Assembly: GCA_965214975.1 (NCBI GenBank)
Contig: OZ244055.1
Span: forward strand, 1,922,001-1,986,000
Direction: 5' to 3'
DNA length: 64,000 bases
From: JAJEBT01 sp965214975
GTDB lineage: Bacteria > Pseudomonadota > Alphaproteobacteria > MPNO01 > UBA830
Below, piece after piece: positions 1 to 8,766 of the stretch (the stretch's first letter is position 1; the number at the start of each line of letters is the position of its first letter). The position numbers and the translations under genes are program-made. Under the pieces are notes generated by a model. The model did no database searches. It was given only the letters and a program-made list of their open reading frames with translations, and was not told the origin of the DNA.

Positions 1-56
1 ACGGCGGCCCCCGGCGGGCCGCCCCCGGCACCGGCCGGAGCGGGGGGCAGACGCCC

Positions 57-2081
57 ATGTTCGACGCGCTGATCGCCGGCCTCGATTCGATCTTCGAGAT
101 CCGGGTGCTGGCGTTCCTGGCGCTCGGGATCTTCATCGGCATCTGGTTCGGCGCGGTGCCCGGCCTCGGCGGCGTGATCGGCATGCTGCTGCTGCTGCCG
201 TTCACCTTCGAGATGGAGCCGCTGACCGCGATCGCGCTGCTGCTCGGCCTGTTCGCGGTCACCACCACGAGCGACACCATCGCGTCGGTGATGCTCGGCA
301 TCCCGGGCACCGCGGCGTCGCAGGCGACGATCCTGGACGGCTATCCGCTCGCGAGGCGCGGCGAGGCGCCGCGCGCCTTCGGCGCCGCCTTCGCGGTGTC
401 CGCCTACGGCGGCGTGTTCGGCGCGGTCGCGCTCGCGGTCTCGCTGCCGATCGTCCAGCCGCTGATCCTCGCGTTCGGATCGCCCGAGATCTTCGCGCTG
501 GCCCTGCTCGGCCTCGCGATGGTCGGGGCCCTGAGCGGAGGCTCGATGGTCAAGGGTCTCGCCTCGGCGGCCATGGGGCTGCTCCTGGCAACCGTCGGCA
601 CGGCGCAGACCGTGGCCGAGGAGCGCTACACCTTCGGCACCGAGTTTCTCGTCGACAACCTCCCCCTGATCCCGGTGGTGCTCGGCATCTTCGCGATACC
701 GGAGCTGATGGAGCTCGCCACCCGCAACGTCTCGATCGCCCGCGAGACCGGAGACGCGGAGACGCGGAGCCGGATCTCCGACGGCGTGCGCGACGCCCTG
801 CGCCACGGATGGCTCGCGACCCGCTGCGCGGCGATCGGAACCTATGTCGGCATGCTGCCCGGCCTCGGGGCCGCGATCGTCGACTGGGTCGCCTACGGCC
901 ACGCCGTGCAGTCGGCGAAGGACAAGAGCCGGTTCGGCGACGGCGACATCCGCGGCGTGATCGCGCCGGAGGCCGCCAACAACGCGACCAAGGGCGGCGC
1001 GCTCATCCCGGCCGTGGCGTTCGCGATTCCCGGCAGCCTCGGAACCGCGATCCTGCTGAGCGCGCTCATACTCCAGGACATCCGCCCCGGCCCGGACATG
1101 CTGTCGACCGACCTGCACATCACCTTCTCGATGGTGTGGATGATCGTGATCGCCAACCTGGTCGCCGCCGGCCTTCTCATGGTCTGGAGCCGGCAGGTCG
1201 CGCGCCTCGCCTTCGTTCCCGGGCACGTGCTCGTGCCCGGCGTCATCGTGTTCGTGCTCATGGGTTCGTGGCTCGGCGGCCAGTCGACGATCGAGGCCTG
1301 GATCACGTGCCTGCTGTTCGGGGTCGTCGGCTACATGATGAAGGCCGGCGGCTGGGCCCGGCCGCCCCTCATACTCGGCCTCATTCTCGGAACGATCGTC
1401 GAGAACAGGTTCCTTCTGAGCATGCGCACCCATGACGGCGTCAGCTGGCTCGCCAACCCGATCGTGATCGTCGTTCTCGTTCTCGGCGTCGTGACCGTCG
1501 TGCTCTCGACGCGCGGCAGGCTCGGCGGGAACGCGAGCGCGCGGACACCGCAGGCGGGCGAGGGCCGGGCCAGGAACCCCGTGATGTCGCTGCCGGTCTC
1601 GGTCCTGTTCCTCGCCGTGTTCGCCGCCGCCGGCTGGACGGCTTCGGGCTGGGAGCGGGAGGTCGGCCAGTTTCCGCTCGTCATGGCGATCCCCGGCGTC
1701 CTGCTGGCCGCGGCGGCGGCGGTCCGGGACGTCCGGCTGCTGGCCGCCGGCGAGGGCCCCGAGGGAGAGCCGCTGTTCCGGGGCTACGCCCGCCAGGCCG
1801 TGCTCGGCCGGTCGGCGCGCTTTCTCGCGTGGCTCGCCGTCACCGTCGCCGCGTCGCTCGTCGTCGGCCAGAAGCTCGCCCTGCCGGTGTTCGTCCTCGC
1901 CTACCTGGTTTCGTGGGGACGGTTCCACCCGGCCGTGGCCGCGGGCTACGCCGCGATCGTCTGGCTCCTGATGGTCGCGTTCTACGACCGGATCATCGGC
2001 CTGTTCTTCCACGAGCCGCTGATCGCCCCGCTGATCGCCGGCAGCCTTCCGGGGTGGCTGCCGGAGTGGCTGATCCTGTAG
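57..2081 (+). CDS. tctA: TctA-family tripartite tricarboxylate transporter permease with fused TctB-like C-terminus
   Basis: Large polytopic inner-membrane protein of 674 residues. Residues 1-500 match the TctA family: glycine-rich hydrophobic N-terminus with the WFGAVPGLGG segment near residue 30, and a second PGLGAAIVDW segment near residue 270, the two symmetric loops of the family. TctA proteins are usually about 500 residues; here about 170 more follow, with four hydrophobic segments and an EVGQFPLVM stretch like the small TctB subunit. I infer a TctA-TctB fusion that imports a carboxylate with a periplasmic TctC binding protein. No TctC gene is seen in the window (it may lie left of base 1). 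The ATG at 57 begins the hydrophobic N-terminus. Substrate unknown. Confidence 0.88.
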   Translation: MFDALIAGLDSIFEIRVLAFLALGIFIGIWFGAVPGLGGVIGMLLLLPFTFEMEPLTAIALLLGLFAVTTTSDTIASVMLGIPGTAASQATILDGYPLARRGEAPRAFGAAFAVSAYGGVFGAVALAVSLPIVQPLILAFGSPEIFALALLGLAMVGALSGGSMVKGLASAAMGLLLATVGTAQTVAEERYTFGTEFLVDNLPLIPVVLGIFAIPELMELATRNVSIARETGDAETRSRISDGVRDALRHGWLATRCAAIGTYVGMLPGLGAAIVDWVAYGHAVQSAKDKSRFGDGDIRGVIAPEAANNATKGGALIPAVAFAIPGSLGTAILLSALILQDIRPGPDMLSTDLHITFSMVWMIVIANLVAAGLLMVWSRQVARLAFVPGHVLVPGVIVFVLMGSWLGGQSTIEAWITCLLFGVVGYMMKAGGWARPPLILGLILGTIVENRFLLSMRTHDGVSWLANPIVIVVLVLGVVTVVLSTRGRLGGNASARTPQAGEGRARNPVMSLPVSVLFLAVFAAAGWTASGWEREVGQFPLVMAIPGVLLAAAAAVRDVRLLAAGEGPEGEPLFRGYARQAVLGRSARFLAWLAVTVAASLVVGQKLALPVFVLAYLVSWGRFHPAVAAGYAAIVWLLMVAFYDRIIGLFFHEPLIAPLIAGSLPGWLPEWLIL

Positions 2082-2094
2082 ACGGGGAGGCCGC

Positions 2095-2116
2095 CCCGGC
2101 GCGAAGCCGCGCCGGG
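2095..2116. terminator. Perfect 9-bp GC hairpin between convergent genes
   Basis: CCCGGCGCG, a 4-base loop (AAGC), then CGCGCCGGG. It lies between the stop of the permease gene and the stop of the convergent SDR gene, so it could terminate transcription in both directions. There is no clear T run, which is common in very GC-rich genomes; function is inferred from position and stem strength. Confidence 0.45.
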
Positions 2117-2122
2117 CGCGGG

Positions 2123-2887
2123 CTACGTGTTGATCGAGCCGCCGCAGACCGACAGCGTCTGGCCCGCGACGAAGTCGCTCTCGGCGGACGCGAGGAACAC
2201 CAGGCTCCCCACGAGATCCTCCGGATAGGCATCGCGCTTGAGCGACCGGGCGGCGATGACGGCGTCGCGCATCTCGTCCACGTGCGCGGTGTTCTCCATG
2301 ATCGAGTCGCTGAGAATCAGGCCGGGCGCGAGCGTGTTGACGGTGATTCCGTGCCGTCCGAGATCGCGGCACAGCGCGCGGGTCAGCCCGAGCATCGCGC
2401 CCTTGGACGTCACGTAGTGCGCCATGTGCGGAATGCCGCGATAGGCGGTGCCCGAAGCGATGTTGACGATCTTGCCGGAGCCGGCGCGGATCATGTGGGG
2501 CGCGACGTGCTTCACCATCAGGAACGGGCCGCGGACGTTGACGGCCATGACCCGGTCCCAGAGGTCGACGTCGATCTCCCACGGCTCCACCGGCTCGAGC
2601 GTCGAGAAGACCGCGGCGTTGTTGACCAGCACGTCGATCTTGCCGCAGCGCTCCGTCACCTCCGCGACGAGGTCCGCGACGTCGGCCTCGTCGCTGACGT
2701 CGAAGGTGACCGCGAAGGCGCGGTCCGCGCCGCAGGCGTCGCGGATCGCGGCCGCGACTTCCGAACCGTCGGCGATGTCGGCGACGGCCACCGTCGCCCC
2801 CTCCCGCGCGAGCCCCTCGCAGTAGGCCTTGCCGATGCCTTTCGCGCCGCCCGTGACGATCACGCTCCTGCCGTCGAGCCTTCCCAT
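2123..2887 (-). CDS. SDR-family NAD(P)-dependent oxidoreductase
   Basis: A 254-residue classical short-chain dehydrogenase/reductase. Rossmann motif TGGAKGIG at residues 12-19, NNAA near 89-92, catalytic Ser145, Tyr158 and Lys162 (YVTSK). The start was set at the ATG at 2887 because it begins the Rossmann strand and is preceded by GGGGAGGA; an upstream in-frame extension has no family similarity. It is divergent from the arylsulfotransferase-like gene and convergent with the permease gene. It aligns without gaps through its catalytic residues with the SDR at 12001-12765, so the two are paralogues. The substrate cannot be read from the sequence; oxidation of a secondary alcohol in catabolism is the likeliest role. 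Confidence 0.9.
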   Translation of the reverse strand: MGRLDGRSVIVTGGAKGIGKAYCEGLAREGATVAVADIADGSEVAAAIRDACGADRAFAVTFDVSDEADVADLVAEVTERCGKIDVLVNNAAVFSTLEPVEPWEIDVDLWDRVMAVNVRGPFLMVKHVAPHMIRAGSGKIVNIASGTAYRGIPHMAHYVTSKGAMLGLTRALCRDLGRHGITVNTLAPGLILSDSIMENTAHVDEMRDAVIAARSLKRDAYPEDLVGSLVFLASAESDFVAGQTLSVCGGSINT

Positions 2888-2997
2888 GGCGTCCTCCCCG
2901 GTTTGCGTCCCGCGGGCCACGGTATAGCATTGCCGCGACGGTTCGACACGCCGGACGGCCGCGACCGGCGGCGGCGCAAACCCCGGAGCCCGACGCG

Positions 2998-4626
2998 ATG
3001 ACATCCTTCACGACCCCGCCGACGATCGAGAGAAACCCCAACGACAAGGTGCCGCTGGTCGCGCTGGTGCGTTTCCGGACGGACGCGCCGGCCGCGACGA
3101 CGCTCGCCGTCAGCGACGGCCGCTCGACGCGCACCGTCGTCTTCGGACCGGAGCGCGACCCCGGGGAGGGCCTTCCCGTCATCGGCATGCGCGCCGACAC
3201 CGAACACCGCGTCACGGTCTCCGCCGGGGACGCCGCGCCGGTCGCGCTCGCCTACCGCACGCCGCCGCTTCCCGCCGACAGCGCCGAGTGGCCGACGATC
3301 TCGGTCAGCCGGGCGGATCCCGGCGCGATGGAGCCGGGCTTCACCCTTCTCAGCGTGCGGCGCAGGGTCTGCGCCCGCATGGCGTTCATGACTCCGGCCC
3401 AGCAGCGCTTCACCACCCGGTGGGGGATGCTCCTGATCCTCGACGAGGAGGGCGAGCCGGTCTGGTACTACCTGTCGGACGCCCGGATCTCCGGCGTCTG
3501 CCAGCTCGCCAACGGCAACCTGTTCTTCCAGCACGTGGACTTCCGCTCCATCGAGATGGACATGACCGGCAAGGTGATCCGCGCCTTCTACGCGAGCGGC
3601 CGCCCCCAGGGGCCGGTGGAAGGCGCGATTCCGGTGCGGGCCGCGAGTCTGCACCACCAGCCCCACCAGATGCCGAACGGCAATTTCCTCGCGATGACGG
3701 CCAACGCGCGGATGATCGAGAACTACTACACCAGCGAGACCGACCCCGGCGCCCCGCGCGCGACGCAGCCGGTGGTGGGGGACAACCTGGTCGAGTTCAC
3801 GCCCGAGGGCGAGGTGGTCTGGAACTGGGACACGTTCGATCACCTGGACGTCAACCGGTGGTGCTACCACCTCCTGGAGCCCTACTGGCACAACCGCGGC
3901 TTTCCCGACCATCTCGACTGGACCCACGGCAACGGCATCACCCACGACCCCTCGGACGACAGCATCATCGTTTCGCTGCGCCACCAGGACGCCATCATCA
4001 AGATCGACAAGGCGTCGGGCGAGATCCGGTGGATTCTGGGCGACCACGCGAACTGGAGGAGCCCGCAGCGGGAAAAGCTTCTCGAGCCGGCCCACGAGCT
4101 GCGCTGGCACTATCACGGGCACAATCCGAGAGTCACCGTGGACGGCACGATCGTCATGTACGACAACGGCCTGTGCCGCGCGCAGCCCTACGCGCCGCAG
4201 GCCGCGCCGCACGAGTGCTTCGCCCGCGCGATCGAGTACGAGGTCGACGAGAGCCGGCGAACCGTCCGGGAGGTCTGGACGTCGTCCGACGACGACGATC
4301 CCGAGCGGGTGATTTCGTGGGCCATGGGGGACGCCCACCGCCTGCCGAACGACAACATGCTGATCATCGATTCGACCTGCCTGCCGACGCGCGAGCGGCT
4401 GACGCGGACCTGCAACGTCAGGGATCTGACCTGGAACGAGAAGGTGCGCGGGGAATGGCATCCCAACGACATGCCGTTCTGGACCCGGGTCCGGGAGATG
4501 AAGCGCGACGAGTCCCGGGAGGTCGTGTGCGAGATCCGTCTCGAGGATCCCAACGAGCTGGTCAGCTGGCAGACCTTCGGAGGCGCCCGCGTTCCGTCTC
4601 TCCACCCGCCGGGAGTCGAACGCTGA
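2998..4626 (+). CDS. Arylsulfotransferase (ASST) family protein
   Basis: Protein of 542 residues resembling bacterial aryl-sulfate sulfotransferases, beta-propeller enzymes that move sulfate between phenols. Visible family features: LHHQPHQMPNGNFLAMT in the first third, an HGNGITHDPSDDSIIVSLRH block, KIDKASGEIRWILGDH, and WHYHGHNP followed by a MYDNG turn. The histidines in these blocks are candidates for the sulfated catalytic His, which I cannot assign with certainty. No signal peptide is visible, whereas the E. coli and Klebsiella enzymes are periplasmic, so this copy may be cytoplasmic. The start ATG at 2998 faces the divergent SDR across about 110 bases. An untested relative with another substrate is possible. 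Confidence 0.8.
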   Translation: MTSFTTPPTIERNPNDKVPLVALVRFRTDAPAATTLAVSDGRSTRTVVFGPERDPGEGLPVIGMRADTEHRVTVSAGDAAPVALAYRTPPLPADSAEWPTISVSRADPGAMEPGFTLLSVRRRVCARMAFMTPAQQRFTTRWGMLLILDEEGEPVWYYLSDARISGVCQLANGNLFFQHVDFRSIEMDMTGKVIRAFYASGRPQGPVEGAIPVRAASLHHQPHQMPNGNFLAMTANARMIENYYTSETDPGAPRATQPVVGDNLVEFTPEGEVVWNWDTFDHLDVNRWCYHLLEPYWHNRGFPDHLDWTHGNGITHDPSDDSIIVSLRHQDAIIKIDKASGEIRWILGDHANWRSPQREKLLEPAHELRWHYHGHNPRVTVDGTIVMYDNGLCRAQPYAPQAAPHECFARAIEYEVDESRRTVREVWTSSDDDDPERVISWAMGDAHRLPNDNMLIIDSTCLPTRERLTRTCNVRDLTWNEKVRGEWHPNDMPFWTRVREMKRDESREVVCEIRLEDPNELVSWQTFGGARVPSLHPPGVER

Positions 4627-4813
4627 GAGCCGACGCTTCAACCGGACGGCAACGGGCGGGCCGGGGACAAGACCGGCGGCCTTCCGGCACCACGGCGCCG
4701 GCGGGCGCGCCGCAAACCCGACCGCCTTCCCCGGCCAGGGCCTTCCCAAGCGATCCCGGTGGCCAGGGCGCCGGGATCACGTCAAATCGCCCGGGACAGG
4801 AGCCCCGCACGCG

Positions 4814-6544
4814 ATGCTGACCGGGCTCTCCATCCGCAACTACAAGCGCTTCGAGCACGCCGAGATCGAACTCGGAAGCCCCGTGGTGTTCGTCGGACCG
4901 AACAACTCGGGGAAAACCTCGGCGATGCAGGCGCTCGCGCTCTGGGACGTCGGGCTCAAGCGCTGGAACGAGAAGCGGTCGGGAAAGGCCACGCCGAAGA
5001 AACGCCCGGGCGTCACCGTCAACCGCCGCGATCTCGTCGCCGTTCCGGTCCCGTCCGCCAACCTCCTGTGGAGGGAGCTGCACGTCCGGGACGTGCGCAA
5101 GGTCGACGGACACCAGCGGACCAGCAACGTCCTGATCGAGATCGTTGTCGAGGGCGTGACCAAAGGGCGGTCCTGGACCTGCGGCCTGGAGTTCGACTAC
5201 GCGAACGAGGAATCGTTCTACTGCCGACCGCTTCGACTCGCCGGAGGCGACCGGATGCCGGTGCCCGAGGAGGCAGGGGCCGTGCAGGTCGCTTTCCTGC
5301 CTCCGATGTCGGGCCTCGCGGCGACGGAGACGCGCCTCGACGACGGCGCCGTCAGCGTGCGCATCGGGGAGGGGCGCACCGCCGAGGTGCTGCGCAATCT
5401 CTGTCACCGGATCCACGAAGGAAACAGGAAGCAGTGGCAGGAACTCGTGGAACGGATCCGGAGCCTGTTCGGAGCCGAACTCGACCCGCCGCGCTATGTC
5501 GCCGAACGGGGCGAGATCGTGATGACGTACCGCGAGCGCGGGGTGAGGCTCGACCTGTCGTCGACGGGCCGGGGCTTGCAGCAGACCCTGCTTCTGCTGG
5601 CGTACCTGCACGCGAACCCCGGCACCACTCTCCTCCTCGACGAGCCCGACGCGCACCTGGAGATTCTCCGGCAGCGCCAGATCTACAGGCTCGCCTCCGA
5701 GGTGGCCTCGGAAAGCGGCAGCCAGATCGTTGCCGCCAGCCACTCTGAGATCCTGCTGAACGAGGCGGCCGGCAGCGACCTGGTCGTCGCCTTCGTCGGC
5801 CCCCGGCCGCATCGCATCGACAACCGCGGAAGCCAGGTGCTGAAGGCGCTCGGGGACATCCCGTTCGACCACCACTACCAGGCGGAGCAAACCGGCTGGG
5901 TGCTTTATCTGGAGGGATCCACGGATCTCGCGATACTGCGGGCACTGGCCCGCCGCCTCGGCCGCGAGGAGGCCGCCCGCGCGCTGGACCGGCCGTTCGT
6001 CCACTATGTCGGCAACGCGCCTCGGGTGGTCCGGCACCACTTTCACGGCCTCCGGGAGGCCCTTCCCGATCTCCGCGGGGTCGCGCTCTTCGACCGTCTG
6101 GAAGCGGGCCGGCCGGAAATCGAGCCCGTCGAATGCCTCATGTGGGCGCGACGGGAGATCGAGAACTATCTCTGCTCCGAAGCCTCCCTCGAAGCGTACG
6201 CGACGGCGGCGGCCGACGAGAACTCGGTCGGCCCCCTGTTCGTGCCGACCGAAACCGAGGCCCTGAGCGCGATGCGCGAGGCCGTGCGGGAGATTCAATC
6301 CGCGTTGGAAAAGCTGGGAAAGGGTTCCCCGTGGAGCCCCGACACCAAGGTCAGCGACGACTTCCTGCGTCCGGTCTTCCGCGCGTACTTCGGCAAGCTC
6401 GGCCTCCCCGACCTGATGAACAAGAGGAACTTCCACGAACTGGCGGAGCATGTTCCGGAAACCGGGATCGATCCCGAGATCCGCGACAAGCTGGACAGGA
6501 TCGCGGGAGTCGCGGCGAACGCGGAGAGCCTGGAGACCTCGTGA
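4814..6544 (+). CDS. AAA ATPase with C-terminal TOPRIM-like domain (OLD-like)
   Basis: Protein of 576 residues. The N-terminal ABC/SMC-type ATPase begins with NYKRFEHAEIEL and Walker A GPNNSGKTS (residues 28-36). A signature-like SSTGRGLQQTLLLLAYL precedes Walker B LLLDEPDAHLE (about 274-284), then a His switch AASHSEILL. From about residue 360 a TOPRIM-like domain starts with LYLEGSTDLAIL and has GVALFDRLE further on. This is the plan of OLD-family nucleases and of GajA. No UvrD-like helicase (GajB) or other partner is adjacent, so it is a single-gene OLD-like protein, possibly anti-phage; activity is inferred. It lies 187 bases after the arylsulfotransferase-like gene. Confidence 0.78.
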   Translation: MLTGLSIRNYKRFEHAEIELGSPVVFVGPNNSGKTSAMQALALWDVGLKRWNEKRSGKATPKKRPGVTVNRRDLVAVPVPSANLLWRELHVRDVRKVDGHQRTSNVLIEIVVEGVTKGRSWTCGLEFDYANEESFYCRPLRLAGGDRMPVPEEAGAVQVAFLPPMSGLAATETRLDDGAVSVRIGEGRTAEVLRNLCHRIHEGNRKQWQELVERIRSLFGAELDPPRYVAERGEIVMTYRERGVRLDLSSTGRGLQQTLLLLAYLHANPGTTLLLDEPDAHLEILRQRQIYRLASEVASESGSQIVAASHSEILLNEAAGSDLVVAFVGPRPHRIDNRGSQVLKALGDIPFDHHYQAEQTGWVLYLEGSTDLAILRALARRLGREEAARALDRPFVHYVGNAPRVVRHHFHGLREALPDLRGVALFDRLEAGRPEIEPVECLMWARREIENYLCSEASLEAYATAAADENSVGPLFVPTETEALSAMREAVREIQSALEKLGKGSPWSPDTKVSDDFLRPVFRAYFGKLGLPDLMNKRNFHELAEHVPETGIDPEIRDKLDRIAGVAANAESLETS

Positions 6545-6727
6545 CGCGGGCGGGGCGCGCCCTGTCCACGGCGGCCCCCGGCCCCGGCGCCCTCCCCGGT
6601 CGAGGGCGGACCGGCGACCGCGACGGCGCCGGTTACCATCGGCGCGGCAACGCGCTACACTGCGCGCCGGCTCCGGCACGGACGGAATCCCGCCGGAGCC
6701 GGGGAACGCCGGGGAGAACCGCTTCAC

Positions 6728-7549
6728 ATGCTCGAACTCTATCATCACGGCTCGTCCGTCTGCGCCGCCAAGGTCCGCTTTTTCCTCGAGGAGAAAGGGC
6801 TCGAGTGGCAGGGGCACTACATCGACATCCTGAAGGGCGACCAGTTCGCGCCCGAGTATCTCAAGGTCAATCCCAAGGCGGTGGTCCCGGCGCTGGTTCA
6901 CGACGGGACGGTCGTCACGGAATCGACGAACATCTGCGAGTATCTTGACGACGTCTTCGCCGACCACCCGATCCGCCCGGCGGATCCGCTCGACCGCGCG
7001 GAGGTCCGCTACTGGACGAAGGCCGTGGACGAGGAGCTGCACCCCGCCTGCGGCGCGCTGACCTTCATGTCGTCCCACCGCCACACGATCCGGGGGCTGG
7101 GCGAGAAGGGCCTCCAGGAATTCCTCGATTCGACGCCGCCGTTCTCGGTGACCTCGAACTGGCACGAGCGCAAGAAGGAGCTGGTGCGTCTCGGCTTCGA
7201 GGCACCGGGCGCGCGCCAGCAGGTCGAGCTCTACGACCGGTATCTTCGCAAGATGGAAGAGGCGCTGGAGACCCGCGCCTGGCTCGCCGGCGACGCCTTC
7301 ACGTTCGCGGACATCGCGATCACCCCCTACGTCATGCGCCTCGACATGCTCTCGATGCAGGGCCTGTGGCGGAACGGCCGCCTGCCGCGGGTGGAGCGCT
7401 GGCTCGGCGCCATCAAGGCGCGCCCGGCCTTCGAGGCCGCGATCTGGCGCTGGATGCCGGAGAGCCTGACGGAGGATCTTCGCGTCAACGGCGCGCGCAG
7501 CTGGCCGGAAGTGGCCGACATGCTCGGAATAGAGGGAGACGGACCGTGA
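6728..7549 (+). CDS. Glutathione S-transferase family protein
   Basis: A 273-residue GST: thioredoxin-like N-domain starting MLELYHHGSSVCAAKVRFFLEE, with VNPKAVVPALVHDG (cis-Pro loop) and TESTNICEYLDD (glutathione gamma-glutamyl contact), then an all-helical C-domain with AGDAFTFADIAI. It is longer than a typical 210-residue GST because of an insertion between residues about 115 and 170. Its stop overlaps the GTG start of the LigA-like gene, so it is the first gene of an operon with ligA, ligB and pobA. Some GSTs encoded with lignin-derived aromatic pathways are beta-etherases or isomerases. That role is suggested only by context here. Confidence 0.85.
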   Translation: MLELYHHGSSVCAAKVRFFLEEKGLEWQGHYIDILKGDQFAPEYLKVNPKAVVPALVHDGTVVTESTNICEYLDDVFADHPIRPADPLDRAEVRYWTKAVDEELHPACGALTFMSSHRHTIRGLGEKGLQEFLDSTPPFSVTSNWHERKKELVRLGFEAPGARQQVELYDRYLRKMEEALETRAWLAGDAFTFADIAITPYVMRLDMLSMQGLWRNGRLPRVERWLGAIKARPAFEAAIWRWMPESLTEDLRVNGARSWPEVADMLGIEGDGP

Positions 7550-7908
7550 CCAGACAGGTGGATCCGGATCGCCCGATCGGCGGCACCAGCATCTTCGACA
7601 GCACGCAGACGCGCCGCGGCTACCGGCTGAACAAGTTCGCCATGTCTCTCGTCAGGGAGGAGAACCGCCGGGCGTTCAAGGAGGACGAGGACGCCTACAT
7701 GCGCGGGTGCGGGCTGACCGACGAGGAACGCCGCCTGGTCCGCGAACGCGACTGGCGCAGGATCATCGGCGAACACGGCGGCAACATCTACATGATCATG
7801 AAGATCGGCACGGTGACCGGCCACGGCCTGTACCAGATCGGCGCGCACCAGCGGGGCGAGAGCTACGAGGAGTTCCTCGCCACCCGCAACGCCTCGGGCG
7901 CGCGGTAG
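7546..7908 (+). CDS. ligA: Protocatechuate 4,5-dioxygenase alpha subunit-like (LigA)
   Basis: Small alpha subunit, 120 residues, of a class III extradiol dioxygenase. Family features are FDSTQTRRGYRLNKFAMSL, then LTDEERRLVRERDW and the GGNIYMIMKIGTVTGHGLYQIG block typical of LigA. It starts at GTG 7546, overlapping the GST stop by 4 bases (GTGA), and is followed 12 bases later by the catalytic beta subunit. LigA caps the active site of LigB in the protocatechuate enzyme and carries no iron ligands. It is somewhat shorter than the Sphingobium protein (about 139 residues), missing mostly N-terminal sequence. It acts in the cytoplasm with the next gene product. Confidence 0.87.
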   Translation: MTRQVDPDRPIGGTSIFDSTQTRRGYRLNKFAMSLVREENRRAFKEDEDAYMRGCGLTDEERRLVRERDWRRIIGEHGGNIYMIMKIGTVTGHGLYQIGAHQRGESYEEFLATRNASGAR

Positions 7909-7920
7909 GGGGATCCGGAC

Positions 7921-8763
7921 ATGGCTCGAATCGTCGCCGGCATCGGCACCTCGCACGTTCCCTCCATCGGCGTCGCCTACGACCAGGGCCGCGCCGGGGA
8001 GCCGGACTGGAAACCGCTGTTCGACGGCTACGTCCCCGTCAAGAGGTGGCTCGCCGAAGAGGCCCGGCCCGACATCGCCGTCGTGGTCTACAACGACCAC
8101 GGGGCGGAGTTCTTCTTCGACAAGTACCCGACCTTCGCCGTGGGCGCGGCGGACGTCTACCCCGTCGGCGACGAGGGGTGGGGGCGGCGGCCGCTTCCGG
8201 ACTTTCCGGGGGACGCGGACTTTTCTTGGCACCTGTGCAACTCGCTGGTCTACGACGAGTTCGACATCACGGTGTGCCAGGAGATGTCGGTGGAGCACGG
8301 CTTCATGGTGCCGATGCACCTGTGCTTCGACCACGACCCCGTCTGGCCGGTGAAATGCGTTCCCGTCGCGGTGAACGTCATCCAGCATCCGCTGCCCACG
8401 GCGATGCGCTGCTGGAAACTCGGCCAGGCGATCCGCCGGGCGGTCGACTCCTACCCGGAGGACATCCGCGTCGCCGTTCTCGGCACCGGGGGCATGTCGC
8501 ACCAGCTCAACGGAACCCGGTTCGGGCATCTCAACACCGCGTTCGACAGCGACTTCCTGGACCGCATCGAGAGCGATCCGCTCGCGCTCGCCGGACTCAC
8601 CCACCAGCGGATCATGGAGGAGGCCGGCGCCGAGGCGGTCGAGCTCATCATGTGGCTCGTGATGCGCGGCGCCATGCAGGATCCGGTCCGGCGCGTGCAT
8701 CGCAGCTACTACGCCCCGATGACCACCGGGATGGGGCTGATCGCGCTGGCCGAGGCGGGCTGA
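7921..8763 (+). CDS. ligB: Protocatechuate 4,5-dioxygenase beta subunit-like (LigB), class III extradiol dioxygenase
   Basis: Catalytic subunit, 280 residues. Expected Fe(II) ligands are visible one residue off the Sphingobium LigB numbering: His12 (GTSH), His60 (NDHG) and Glu241. The catalytic base aligns with His194 in GTGGMSHQL. It opens protocatechuate, or a close relative such as gallate, between C4 and C5 to a muconate semialdehyde. pobA, 3 bases downstream, makes protocatechuate from 4-hydroxybenzoate, which supports protocatechuate as substrate. The later pathway genes (ligC, ligI, ligK types) are not seen in this window. Confidence 0.92.
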   Translation: MARIVAGIGTSHVPSIGVAYDQGRAGEPDWKPLFDGYVPVKRWLAEEARPDIAVVVYNDHGAEFFFDKYPTFAVGAADVYPVGDEGWGRRPLPDFPGDADFSWHLCNSLVYDEFDITVCQEMSVEHGFMVPMHLCFDHDPVWPVKCVPVAVNVIQHPLPTAMRCWKLGQAIRRAVDSYPEDIRVAVLGTGGMSHQLNGTRFGHLNTAFDSDFLDRIESDPLALAGLTHQRIMEEAGAEAVELIMWLVMRGAMQDPVRRVHRSYYAPMTTGMGLIALAEAG

Positions 8764-8766
8764 CCG

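Noticed and set aside
4814..7549. A Gabija (GajA-GajB) defence system
   Set aside because: Only an ATPase-TOPRIM protein is present. The next gene is a GST and there is no UvrD-like helicase.
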